Positions 32,318 through 40,427 of a stretch of DNA of 64,000 bases are shown here, piece by piece. How positions within the stretch are numbered: the stretch's first letter is position 1; the number at the start of each line of letters is the position of its first letter. Source of the stretch: Thermocrinis jamiesonii (GTDB taxonomy: Bacteria; Aquificota; Aquificia; Aquificales; Aquificaceae); NCBI RefSeq assembly GCF_000702425.1, contig NZ_JNIE01000004.1:62001-126000 (forward strand), in the 5' to 3' direction. The notes beneath the pieces were generated by a model that was not told the origin of the DNA, did not search any database, and saw only the letters and a program-made list of their open reading frames with translations. Position numbers and translations under genes: made by a program.

Positions 32318-34211
32318 GTCTTATATATTTTATCTTCATCCCAAGACCTTCCACCGCCTGCCTAAACTCCTTGAACTTGAAAATTCTTCTATCGCACAGA
32401 ATGATTGTGCCAAAGTCTTGAGAGCTTCTCATCATCCTTCCAAGTCCCTGCCTAAACTTTATAAGCGCCTTCATCTTTTGATATTCAAAAGGTTCTTCCC
32501 CAATCTCTTTTAAGTATCTTATTCTGTGATAAATAAGTGGATCTTCTGGGCTGTCAAAGGGAAGTTTAGCCATCAGTATTCCCTTTTCCCCCTTAACATC
32601 AATCCCAAACCAAAGACTTTCCAATCCAATAAGCGCCTTTATCTGTCCCTTTCTTAGAGCTTCAACGAGAAGAGACAATCTGTCTTCTCCTTGAATAGCT
32701 ACACCTTCTTCGTCTTTAAAAAGTCCTAACTGTTCTTTATTTGTCAGCAAGACCAAAACCCTATCGTGGAGAGTCCTTAATCTTTTGTATGCCAGTTTTA
32801 AGCACTGTTCCCACTCTTCTTTCTCCTTTGGGTTTGCGTTATAAACTACAAACTCCACTCTGTGATATGGAAATGTGTGAGGAAGGTCGTAAAACTCCCC
32901 CACTATGCCCATAGTTTGGTAAAGATCCTCTGGGTCAACTGTAGCGGAGGTTATGATCACTCCCTTATAACCACTAAGGTCAAAGTATCCAGCTGGGAAG
33001 ACGGGAAATTTTTCCAATCTGTAGTTAAAAGCCTTGAGCCTACTGCTCCACCTTCTGCTAACAGAAAATCCCATGTCTGCGGGAGGCGATTTCATAACTT
33101 TGTAAAAGTCCTTCAATCTTTGAATTTTTTTCTCCAAGAGTTCGTAAGTTTTTAGCTTTTTTATGACCCTTTCCTCTTCTTCTGTAGGTTCATCAAAGCT
33201 TACGTTAAGCTGAAAGTATTCTTCCCAGTTTAATAGACTGGACCGCTGAAGGTAATCCCTAAGTCTTAGACTGATCCACAGTTTAGAGATAAGGTAGTTT
33301 TTGATCTCTGATATGAGCTTTTCCTTTATTCTTTTGTAATAGAGGTTTATTGGTCTTATTATCAGCTCTTCAAAGTCCCTTAAGTAGGGGCTTAGGTCTT
33401 TAAGTGGTATTTGCTGTGTATCTTCGTTAAACATCTTTGAAAAATGGCGTTCAAAGAACTCTTCCACGTCCGCCTTTGCCTCCGGCAAAAACTGAGCTAT
33501 TCTTTCCATTATCTCCACCCTTAAGGTGTAAGTAGATACACCGTCTGTTAAAGAGGAAGTTACGTATTTATCAAGCTCGTGGGCTTCATCTATTACCAAA
33601 AGTCTATCCTCTGGATTTTCAAACTCCTTAAGTGCCAAGAGGGCATGGTTTACTATAATGATCCTTGCCTTCCTCTCCCTTCTTTTTAACCTACTCCAAT
33701 AATAACACTCTTCCCTGTATTTACAAATACCTCTGTAATGAGGAGTGCAGTAATCATCCTCTACGCAGATCTCTTTCCAAAGTTCCGCATCCACATGCGC
33801 GAATTCCCAATCTCCATCCCACTCACCTTTCAGCATATCTTCTATCTGGGAAGGTCTCTTATCGGATTGCAGTTGGTAGAACCTATCAAGGCACAGGTAA
33901 TTACTCTTTCCTTTCAAAACCAAGTAGTCCAATTCCTCTCCTGTTAGGTAAGAGTGATAGACTTTTAGAGTTTCAATGTCCCTTCTTAACTGCTCCTGCA
34001 AAAGTTTGGTGCCTGTTGAGATTATGGCTTTCTGTCCTTTTTCCAGTATAGGTATAAGATAGCCGTATGTTTTACCTGTACCCGTTGGTGCTTGAATTAT
34101 GCTTATTCCACCCTTTTCTATGGTATGGGATACAATTTGAAAAAACCTCTCCTGTGCTGGCCTTCTTTCAAGTCCTTTCTTTAACAGAAAGTTGTAAAGT
34201 TGGAAAGGCAT
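32310..34211 (-). CDS. DinG/XPD-family ATP-dependent helicase
   Basis: A 633-residue superfamily 2 helicase. Walker A is A-P-T-G-T-G-K-T (near residue 42), the DEAH box is V-I-D-E-A-H (near 208) and motif III-like S-A-T-V-D-P and C-terminal Q-G-L-G-R-M-M-R-S are present. Between motifs Ia and II are clustered cysteines (C-L-D-R, then C-V-E-D-D-Y-C, G-I-C-K-Y and E-E-C-Y-Y-W), consistent with the 4Fe-4S cluster of XPD/DinG. It likely unwinds damaged or R-looped DNA 5' to 3'. It overlaps the HIT gene by 1 nt and the LOG gene by 8 nt. Confidence 0.88.
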   Translation of the reverse strand: MPFQLYNFLLKKGLERRPAQERFFQIVSHTIEKGGISIIQAPTGTGKTYGYLIPILEKGQKAIISTGTKLLQEQLRRDIETLKVYHSYLTGEELDYLVLKGKSNYLCLDRFYQLQSDKRPSQIEDMLKGEWDGDWEFAHVDAELWKEICVEDDYCTPHYRGICKYREECYYWSRLKRRERKARIIIVNHALLALKEFENPEDRLLVIDEAHELDKYVTSSLTDGVSTYTLRVEIMERIAQFLPEAKADVEEFFERHFSKMFNEDTQQIPLKDLSPYLRDFEELIIRPINLYYKRIKEKLISEIKNYLISKLWISLRLRDYLQRSSLLNWEEYFQLNVSFDEPTEEEERVIKKLKTYELLEKKIQRLKDFYKVMKSPPADMGFSVSRRWSSRLKAFNYRLEKFPVFPAGYFDLSGYKGVIITSATVDPEDLYQTMGIVGEFYDLPHTFPYHRVEFVVYNANPKEKEEWEQCLKLAYKRLRTLHDRVLVLLTNKEQLGLFKDEEGVAIQGEDRLSLLVEALRKGQIKALIGLESLWFGIDVKGEKGILMAKLPFDSPEDPLIYHRIRYLKEIGEEPFEYQKMKALIKFRQGLGRMMRSSQDFGTIILCDRRIFKFKEFRQAVEGLGMKIKYIRHV

Positions 34212-34570
34212 TAGCCAGGAGGCCAGCTCATAGATCTTCCACCTATTAGGTGGAGGTGCAGATGAAACACACTCTGACCTGCGTGCTCACCAACGTTAAA
34301 GACCAACCTGTAACCACCTTTTGTGCTGTCTGGAGAAGCTAATCCAAACTCTTCCCCTATTTTCCTTGCTACGTAGAACATGTGTCCCACAATGTGTTCA
34401 TCTTCCTGTTCCAAAGACTGAATGCCAAATATGTGCTTTTTGGGGACTATCAGTATGTGAATAGGTGCCACAGGGTTTATGTCGTGGAAGGCATACACCA
34501 AATCGTCCTCATACACACCCTTTGAAGGCGCTTCCTTTTTGATAATCTTACAAAATATACAGTCCTTCAT
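34211..34570 (-). CDS. HIT family (HinT-like) nucleotide hydrolase
   Basis: A 119-residue histidine-triad protein. The C-I-F-C-K-I-I opening with a possible zinc Cys pair, the D-I-N-P-V-A-P-I-H-I-L-I-V-P segment and the triad F-H-L-H-L-H-L are complete. HinT enzymes split AMP from adenosine phosphoramidates and from aminoacyl-adenylates. A full AGGAGG precedes ATG 34570. The stop overlaps the DinG-like start. Confidence 0.95.
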   Translation of the reverse strand: MKDCIFCKIIKKEAPSKGVYEDDLVYAFHDINPVAPIHILIVPKKHIFGIQSLEQEDEHIVGHMFYVARKIGEEFGLASPDSTKGGYRLVFNVGEHAGQSVFHLHLHLIGGRSMSWPPG

Positions 34571-34658
34571 CTTCTTTTACCTCCTATGTTGAATTTTTAT
34601 CTGAACACCTCCGCCAACTTCTACATTGCTGGCTGATACAAAGACGCACGAACTCAAA

Positions 34659-35213
34659 CTAATCAAGCAAAAACTTAAGGACACGATCAGTTTTGGATGC
34701 AGGAAGACCCATAACCGTGTAAAAGTCTCCCCTGATCCTTTCCACAAACTTAGCACCCAATCCTTGCACACCATAAGCGCCAGCCTTGTCCAATGGTTCT
34801 CCTGTTTTAATGTATTCATCAATCTCTTCATCGTCAATGTTTGTGAATTTAACCCAAGCGATGTCGTGGAATAGAACTTTGCCTTTGGGAGATAGAATGG
34901 CTACCGCAGTTATAACTTTGTGCCATCTACCAGACAATTCTCTTAGCATACTTTTTGCTTCCCTTTCGTCTTTTGGTTTTCCAAGAATTTTATTGTCCAA
35001 CACCACTATTGTGTCTGCACCCAAAACTGTGGAAAATTTGTACTCCTTCCACACCTTAAACGCCTTTTTGTATGCCAATCTTCTTGCGTTTATCAGTGGA
35101 TTCCCTTTGTATTCTTCTTCAATTCTCGATGGAATAACAAAGAAGTGATAGCCGAGCATTTTAAGTATTTCCACTCTTCTTTTAGACTCTGAAGCCAGTA
35201 TGAGAAACCTCAC
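34659..35213 (-). CDS. maf: Maf-family nucleoside triphosphate pyrophosphatase
   Basis: A 184-residue house-cleaning enzyme that hydrolyses non-canonical or pyrimidine NTPs (dTTP/UTP type). L-A-S-E-S-K-R-R-V-E-I-L is the substrate-binding start motif (S-x-S-x-R-R), with K-A/V near 50, G-A-D-T-I-V containing the catalytic Asp, and the Y-G-V-Q-G-L-G motif at the C-terminal side. It heads a minus-strand run Maf, HIT, DinG-like. The first base lies 62 bp from the divergent membrane-protein start. Subtype YhdE is favoured over YceF by eye only. Confidence 0.92.
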   Translation of the reverse strand: MRFLILASESKRRVEILKMLGYHFFVIPSRIEEEYKGNPLINARRLAYKKAFKVWKEYKFSTVLGADTIVVLDNKILGKPKDEREAKSMLRELSGRWHKVITAVAILSPKGKVLFHDIAWVKFTNIDDEEIDEYIKTGEPLDKAGAYGVQGLGAKFVERIRGDFYTVMGLPASKTDRVLKFLLD

Positions 35214-35242
35214 GAAATTAACCCCTTGTTTAATTTAAGTCT

Positions 35243-35272
35243 TTGCTTGCGCATCTTATGTTAAATTATAAC
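35243..35272 (+). promoter_or_regulatory. Putative promoter of the membrane protein gene at 35276
   Basis: TTGCTT (35243-35248) and TATAAC (35267-35272) are 18 bp apart, a good sigma-70-like arrangement. The -10 ends 3 nt before GTG 35276, making earlier ATGs at 35243 and 35258 unlikely starts. Confidence 0.45.
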
Positions 35273-35275
35273 ATT

Positions 35276-36136
35276 GTGCAGTTTGACAAATCGTTTTTGA
35301 CAGCCGGTTTAAGATTTTTGTTATTTTTCTTCTTTACAACATATGCTCTGTTCTATGTTTCAGATTACATTACGAAGGCAGTTATAATAGTCCTTTCTGC
35401 AATTTACATAACTCTTTCCTTAACCGCCTACTTTTATCCTTGGACGTTAAAAAAAATAAAAGACTACTTTGACTATGTTTTTATCCTCCCCTTAGCTTTT
35501 CTATCAGGGGAGCCTGTGGCGGTTTTATCACTGCTGGTGCCAGCCCTATATACTTTTCCAAAAAGCTTAGTTCCTTTTTTAATTTCCGTTGTCTCCACCT
35601 GCTTTTTGCTCTGGTTTAACCTTGGTTTTAAGGGACTTTTATTCATACCTTTAGTCTTAGCTTTATCTATATCCCCCTCTTCTGTAGACCTTCTGAGAAG
35701 TCTTCAAAAAGAAAGGAAATACATCAAAAAACTAAGAGATTCCTACAGATCAATCCAAAGTGATTTAATGTCCCTTGAAAAGGAAAAAAGGGAAAAGGAA
35801 AGGCTGTTAGAACTGTTCAAACTGCTTGACAGACGAACACCAGAAGAGTATCTTAAGGGTATTAAGGAAATGTATGGTCTAAGGGCGATTAAAGTGTTAG
35901 CGCTTAAGGATAATTCTACCGAAGAGGTGTTAGCAGATTACCAAAAAATGGTATTTTCTGTGCCTGTAAAGTTAGAGCAGGGGAAAGCACTCGTGGTCTT
36001 TTATGTCAATCATCCTGCTGAACTGATGGATGAATCTCTTAAAAAAGAGCTGATTCAGTGTGCAAAACTGTTAAGTCTTTACATAGCAGGCTTTGAAGAC
36101 AATTTAAGCAAAGAACAAGTTAAAATTGCAGTGTGA
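35276..36136 (+). CDS. Membrane protein with coiled coil and C-terminal sensor-like domain
   Basis: About 286 residues from GTG 35276 (297 from the first ATG). Five or six hydrophobic helices fill roughly the first 145 residues, then a charged coiled coil (K-E-R-K-Y-I-K-K-L-R through E-K-E-K-R-E-K-E-R) and an alpha/beta tail of about 100 residues with a GAF-like look. This is the shape of a membrane-bound sensor without an output domain. I see no kinase, cyclase or HTH motif. It stands 9 nt before the TusA fusion. Function is unknown; start choice rests on the promoter position. Confidence 0.6.
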   Translation: MQFDKSFLTAGLRFLLFFFFTTYALFYVSDYITKAVIIVLSAIYITLSLTAYFYPWTLKKIKDYFDYVFILPLAFLSGEPVAVLSLLVPALYTFPKSLVPFLISVVSTCFLLWFNLGFKGLLFIPLVLALSISPSSVDLLRSLQKERKYIKKLRDSYRSIQSDLMSLEKEKREKERLLELFKLLDRRTPEEYLKGIKEMYGLRAIKVLALKDNSTEEVLADYQKMVFSVPVKLEQGKALVVFYVNHPAELMDESLKKELIQCAKLLSLYIAGFEDNLSKEQVKIAV

Positions 36137-36145
36137 GGTAAAGCT

Positions 36146-36733
36146 ATGGAAGTTTTGGAAAGGGAAGAAAAAAAGATTTTAGATCTGTCTGGTCTTATGT
36201 GTCCCTTGCCTATAGTGATAACTTCAGAAAACGTTAAAAGATTAAAGGAAGGTGATGTTATAAAGGTGATATCCACAGATCCCGGCTTTGAAAGGGACAT
36301 ATACAACTGGTGCAAGCAAACGGGAAACCAACTCCTAAGTATAAAAAAGGAAGATGGAAAGGTTATAGTGGAAATAAGGAAGATGTCCCATACATCAGAA
36401 CCTTCCCTATGGTATTGGATAAAATTCCACTCCTTAGGAGTAAAGCTTCACGTGAGGCAGTTTCTAATGATGATAAACCCCTTTTCGGAAAAGCCAGATC
36501 ATTTTATAACTTTTTCCGCAATATCGGAAGGAGTTAGGGCAGAAAAGTATCTGAAAGGAAGGGCAAAGCTAATACCCATACCGGACGAAATAGACCCAAG
36601 GTGTGGTGTGGTGCTTGCGGTAAAGGGAGAAGAGAAAGCAAAAAAAATATACCAAGAGCTTTCCAAGGAGGGCTTTTTTGTGGAAGCAATATACAGGAAA
36701 GAGGGTAAAAATTACAGGAGGATATACCCCTGA
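36146..36733 (+). CDS. TusA-DUF3343 fusion protein (predicted sulfur/selenium carrier)
   Basis: A 195-residue two-part protein. Residues about 8-78 are a TusA/SirA domain with the sulfur-carrying cysteine in L-M-C-P-L-P (Cys19) and a D-P-G-F-E-R-D-I-Y-N-W-C second motif. Residues about 115-190 match DUF3343: I-T-F-S-A-I-S-E-G-V-R-A-E-K-Y-L-K, then L-I-P-I-P-D-E-I-D-P-R-C-G-V-V-L with a conserved Cys near 153. DUF3343 proteins are putative Se/S carrier-like proteins. Fusion suggests persulfide passes from Cys19 to the second Cys. It sits between a membrane protein and trpC. Confidence 0.85.
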   Translation: MEVLEREEKKILDLSGLMCPLPIVITSENVKRLKEGDVIKVISTDPGFERDIYNWCKQTGNQLLSIKKEDGKVIVEIRKMSHTSEPSLWYWIKFHSLGVKLHVRQFLMMINPFSEKPDHFITFSAISEGVRAEKYLKGRAKLIPIPDEIDPRCGVVLAVKGEEKAKKIYQELSKEGFFVEAIYRKEGKNYRRIYP

Positions 36734-36738
36734 GCTTC

Positions 36739-37509
36739 TTGCAAGAAGTCCTTCTACATAAGAAAAGGACATTAAGAAAAGACAGAGATTACATAGACCT
36801 TTTGCAGGAAAAGATAAAAAGAAGGGATAGGTTTTTCTCCTTTGAAAGGGTGCTCAAAAGCTGTAGGACAAGGATAATAGCAGAGGTAAAAAAGGCGTCC
36901 CCCTCTGCAGGACTCATCAAAGAGGTTTCTCCAAGTGAGCAAGCTAAACTTTATCAAGAGGGTGGAGCGGTAGCCATTTCTGTCCTAACTGAAGACAAGT
37001 TCTTCAATGGTTCCTTGGAGGACTTAGAAGAGGTAAGAAACACTGTTTCTCTTCCCCTTTTGAGAAAGGACTTCATCTTTGATCCGGTGCAGGTTTTAGA
37101 AGCAAAAGCCTTTGGAGCGGATGCCATCCTTCTTATTGTTAGGATACTTGAGTATGAACGTTTGAGGGACCTTTTGGCTTACGCAGAAAGCTTAGGATTG
37201 GATGTCCTTGTGGAAGTTTTCAGTATAAAAGAGGCAGAAAGGGCCCTAAAGGCTGGAGCCAAGATCATAGGCATTAACAACAGAGACCTAAATACGCTTA
37301 AGGTGGATCTGAACCTTTCTAAGGAACTCGCTCCTAAGATCAAGCAGATGGGAGCAAAGTTTTTGATAGTGGAAAGCGGGATAGAAAACAGGGAACAGAT
37401 CCTTGAGTTTGAGTCCTTAGGAGTGGATGCCTTTTTGGTCGGCACTGCTCTGATGAGGGAAAAGGATCCAGTTAGAAAGCTCAGGGAACTGCTCGGTTTT
37501 GTGGTATAA
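36739..37509 (+). CDS. trpC: Indole-3-glycerol phosphate synthase
   Basis: A 256-residue TIM-barrel enzyme of tryptophan synthesis. I-A-E-V-K-K-A-S-P-S-A-G (the E-x-K-x-x-S-P-S substrate motif near 51), L-R-K-D-F-I-F-D and G-I-N-N-R-D-L-N-T are diagnostic. The start is uncertain. TTG 36739 lies 17 nt after the strong AGGAGG at 36716-36721, while CTG 36730 in the same frame lies at the ideal 8 nt. So a non-standard CTG start is possible. trpE and trpA are elsewhere in this window; the trp genes do not form an operon. Confidence 0.94.
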   Translation: MQEVLLHKKRTLRKDRDYIDLLQEKIKRRDRFFSFERVLKSCRTRIIAEVKKASPSAGLIKEVSPSEQAKLYQEGGAVAISVLTEDKFFNGSLEDLEEVRNTVSLPLLRKDFIFDPVQVLEAKAFGADAILLIVRILEYERLRDLLAYAESLGLDVLVEVFSIKEAERALKAGAKIIGINNRDLNTLKVDLNLSKELAPKIKQMGAKFLIVESGIENREQILEFESLGVDAFLVGTALMREKDPVRKLRELLGFVV

Positions 37510-37510
37510 T
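37505..37510 (+). promoter_or_regulatory. Extended -10 promoter of the acpP-fabF-rnc operon
   Basis: TGG-TATAAT lies at the very end of trpC and 33 nt before ATG 37544. Unlike most promoters in this window, a normal leader with AAAGGAGG follows, so acpP is translated by the SD route. Confidence 0.55.
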
Positions 37511-37543
37511 TGATTTACACCCAATTTCAAAGGAGGTTTTATC

Positions 37544-37780
37544 ATGGACCTAGAAAGTAGGATTAAAGAAATTATAGCGGACCAACTTGGTGTAGAGGTG
37601 GAAAAGCTCAGGGATGATGCAAACTTTGTTCAAGACCTGGGAGCGGACTCTTTGGATGTGGTGGAATTGATTATGGCCTTTGAAGAAGAGTTCGGTATAG
37701 AAATACCAGACGAAGACGCTGAAAAAATAAGGACGGTGGGAGACGTTATAAATTACCTTAAGGAGAGAGTAAAAACTTGA
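37544..37780 (+). CDS. acpP: Acyl carrier protein
   Basis: A 78-residue acidic helical protein. The phosphopantetheine serine lies in [11 protein letters not shown], the invariant ACP motif. It carries growing fatty acyl chains on a 4'-phosphopantetheine arm. AAAGGAGG sits 8 nt before ATG. The stop TGA overlaps the TTG start of fabF, a conserved gene pair. Both are followed by rnc, as in many bacteria. Confidence 0.98.
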   Translation: MDLESRIKEIIADQLGVEVEKLRDDANFVQDLGADSLDVVELIMAFEEEFGIEIPDEDAEKIRTVGDVINYLKERVKT

Positions 37781-39018
37781 ACCGGAGGGTGGTAATAACC
37801 GGCCTTGGAATTGTAAGTCCCATAGGAACGGGTGTAGATAAATTTTGGAAAAACCTTGTTGCAGGAGTAAGCGGTGTAGACAGAATAAAAAGGTTTGATC
37901 CAGAAGAGATAGGTCTTAGCGTTCATATAGCTGCCGAGGTGAAGGATTTCAATCCGGAGCTTTACTTTGACAAAAAGGAAGCCCAAAAGGTCTCAGACTT
38001 TATAAAGTATGCGGTCGCAGCAGCAGAAGAAGCTATAAAGGACAGCGGACTGCTGGAAGACAAGTTTGATCCTTACAAAGTGGGTGTGATAATAGGCACG
38101 GGCATAGGTGGGCTGAGAGATATTGAAGAACAGCAAAAGATCCTTATGGAGAAAGGTCCAAGAAGAGTCTCACCCTTTTTCATACCTTACGGCATATCCA
38201 ACATGGCAAGTGGGCTAATAGCCATAAGGTTTGGGCTAAAAGGTCCCAACTATTGCGTAGTCTCTGCCTGTGCTACCGGAAACCATTCTATAGGTGACGC
38301 CTTCAGGCTCATACAAAGGGGAGACATAGACATAGCCATAGCGGGTGGTTGTGAGAGTGCAATCACCCCCTTAGGTGTAGCTGGCTTTGCGTCCATGAGG
38401 GCATTATCTACCAGAAACCATGAACCACAAAAGGCTTCAAGACCCTTTGACGCAGAAAGAGATGGCTTTGTTATGGGAGAGGGCGCAGCCATACTGGTTT
38501 TGGAAGAGTATGAACACGCAAAAGCAAGGGGAGCAAAAATATACGCAGAGCTTGTGGGATACGGAGCAACAGACGATGCTTATCACATAACCGCTCCGTG
38601 TGCAGACGGAGAAGGCGCCTATATGTGTATGAAGCTTGCTTTAGAAGACGCAGGTATTCCGCCGGAAGAGGTAGATTACATAAACGCCCACGGAACTTCT
38701 ACGCCTCTGAACGACAGAGCTGAAACTCTTGCTATAAAAGCCCTTTTTAAGGAGCATGCCTACAGGCTAAAGATCAGCTCAAATAAATCTATGGTGGGTC
38801 ATCTTTTGGGAGCGGCGGGAGCATTAGAAGCGGTCGCTACGGTAAAAACCATTCAAGAAGGTATAATCCCACCTACGATAAATTTAGAAAATCCAGATCC
38901 GGAGTGTGATTTGGATTACACGCCAAACGTTGCAGTCAAAAAGGAGGTGAATGTGGCGATTTCCAATTCCTTTGGGTTTGGTGGCACTAATGCCTGCCTT
39001 GTTTTCAGAAAACTATAG
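37777..39018 (+). CDS. fabF: 3-oxoacyl-ACP synthase II (FabF)
   Basis: A 413-residue condensing enzyme extending acyl-ACP by malonyl-ACP. The [12 protein letters not shown] opening, catalytic Cys in V-S-A-C-A-T-G (near 163) and the two His in N-A-H-G-T-S-T and V-G-H-L-L-G-A-A-G are complete. The start is TTG 37777, overlapping the acpP stop. Its 3' end overlaps rnc by 29 nt, so acpP, fabF and rnc are coupled. Confidence 0.97.
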   Translation: MNRRVVITGLGIVSPIGTGVDKFWKNLVAGVSGVDRIKRFDPEEIGLSVHIAAEVKDFNPELYFDKKEAQKVSDFIKYAVAAAEEAIKDSGLLEDKFDPYKVGVIIGTGIGGLRDIEEQQKILMEKGPRRVSPFFIPYGISNMASGLIAIRFGLKGPNYCVVSACATGNHSIGDAFRLIQRGDIDIAIAGGCESAITPLGVAGFASMRALSTRNHEPQKASRPFDAERDGFVMGEGAAILVLEEYEHAKARGAKIYAELVGYGATDDAYHITAPCADGEGAYMCMKLALEDAGIPPEEVDYINAHGTSTPLNDRAETLAIKALFKEHAYRLKISSNKSMVGHLLGAAGALEAVATVKTIQEGIIPPTINLENPDPECDLDYTPNVAVKKEVNVAISNSFGFGGTNACLVFRKL

Positions 39019-39676
39019 AGAACTGCAGGAAAAAATAGGCTATTGCTTCAAAAACGTAAAGTATTTAGAAACTGCCCTTACCCACAGGTCATACAAAAAC
39101 AGTGGAGAAAACTACGAGCTTTTGGAATTTCTGGGAGATTCTATAGTGAACTTCTTAGTAGTGTGTTTTCTGGTAGAAAATTTTCCTAACTACAAGGAGG
39201 GAACCTTGGCAAGCATAAAGGCATACCTTGTAAGTGAGGAGTTTCTCTCTTCCATATCGGAAGAACTGGGAATGCAAAATTACGTGAGAATATCGGGCAA
39301 AAGAAGGTTCATTAGTAGTTCTGTGTTGGCAGACTTATTTGAAGCACTTTTGGGTGCAATTTACATGGATTCTGGAGGAGACATGAACGGACTAAAGCAG
39401 TTGTTCTTTAAAAAGTACGGAGACAGACTAAGGGAGGTGGTGGAGAAGGAATTATACAAAAAAGACTACAAGACGCTCTTGCAAGAGCTTACGCAAAGCA
39501 AATGGAAAGAAAGACCCATTTACAGAGTGGTGGGAGTCAGTGGAAAAGAACACGAAAGGGTTTTTGAAGTTGAATGTTGTATAAGAGAATACAGAGCTAT
39601 AGGAAGGGGGCGTAATAAAAAGGAAGCTCAACAAGAGGCAGCCAAAAAGGTTTATGAAATGCTTCAGAACGCATAA
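38990..39676 (+). CDS. rnc: Ribonuclease III
   Basis: A 228-residue double-strand RNA endonuclease used in rRNA and mRNA processing. The signature [10 protein letters not shown] (family E-R-L-E-F-L-G-D-S/A) near residue 42 and [15 protein letters not shown] near 115 hold the Mg ligands. The C-terminal dsRNA-binding domain ends in [12 protein letters not shown] chose ATG 38990; an ATG at 38951 in frame has AAGGAGGTG but only 3 nt spacing and would add 13 odd residues. It overlaps fabF. Confidence 0.93.
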   Translation: MPALFSENYRELQEKIGYCFKNVKYLETALTHRSYKNSGENYELLEFLGDSIVNFLVVCFLVENFPNYKEGTLASIKAYLVSEEFLSSISEELGMQNYVRISGKRRFISSSVLADLFEALLGAIYMDSGGDMNGLKQLFFKKYGDRLREVVEKELYKKDYKTLLQELTQSKWKERPIYRVVGVSGKEHERVFEVECCIREYRAIGRGRNKKEAQQEAAKKVYEMLQNA

Positions 39677-39696
39677 AAAGGTTTTGCCTATTTTAT

Positions 39697-40416
39697 TTAT
39701 AAACCAAACACTACAGGTTTGCCTTCTGCTACCTTTATCGGTGTTTTGTGTCTTAAAAGGTTCAAGGAAAATTCTAAGTTGTTGTATAAGGTTATGGAGT
39801 AGTTGTCCCAAAAAACACAGGTGCCTGCAAGGCAAAAGTAGCCTCCGCTTGTGGGAGCTATTTGTTCTGCAATCAAAAGGGTGTAGTTTCCCATATTAGA
39901 AACTGCGCTGTCTTCTGCTCTTACCACCACCTTTATATCCGGCATTAAAGGCTTTATGGACGCACTGCAGGCAAGCATAACCTTTTCTACATTCACCTCG
40001 TTTTTCTCATTTTTGTTATACCTTCTTATCTTTGAAGTGACTAAAAAGTATTTGTCTCCGTTGTGGTTGTTTATCTCATCTATTACTTCGTCTGGATTTA
40101 GCTCCATCCCAAATCTTCTGGCAAGGGAGTTGCAAGTATCTGCAATGTGGTCTTCGTTCTTGTAATATCCTCCCAGTATTACCTTCTTTCCCAGCTCCCA
40201 CACCCAGCTTTCCACATCTTGCGCTTCTTTTTCCGTAAAGGGAATTTCTGGATAGTTAAACACTATGGTGTCATACTCTTTTAGCTTTTCCCAGTTATCT
40301 ACTTCCTCTATGATTATGCCATTCTTTTCTGCTTCTTTTTGTAGTATTGAAAAGTAGTAATGGTCCGTGACAGTAAATTCTTGGTGAGTAATGCTCCAAG
40401 CGACTCTGGTTTCCAT
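39697..40416 (-). CDS. Hypothetical protein, possible glutamine-amidotransferase-like fold
   Basis: A 239-residue protein I cannot name. The first 130 residues look like alternating alpha/beta with H-Q-E-F-T-V-T-D-H-Y-Y-F-S near the start, D-T-I-V-F-N-Y-P and W-V-W-E-L-G-K-K-V-I-L-G-G, a pattern seen in DUF4350/IFT52-type amidotransferase-like domains that often bind carbohydrate or form scaffold pieces. The C-terminal part has several strands and two cysteines. It has no signal peptide and starts 11 nt after the trpE stop, so it may be the tail of the rplT-pheS-trpE string. Evidence is pattern only. Confidence 0.6.
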   Translation of the reverse strand: METRVAWSITHQEFTVTDHYYFSILQKEAEKNGIIIEEVDNWEKLKEYDTIVFNYPEIPFTEKEAQDVESWVWELGKKVILGGYYKNEDHIADTCNSLARRFGMELNPDEVIDEINNHNGDKYFLVTSKIRRYNKNEKNEVNVEKVMLACSASIKPLMPDIKVVVRAEDSAVSNMGNYTLLIAEQIAPTSGGYFCLAGTCVFWDNYSITLYNNLEFSLNLLRHKTPIKVAEGKPVVFGL

Positions 40417-40427
40417 AGAGAAATATT

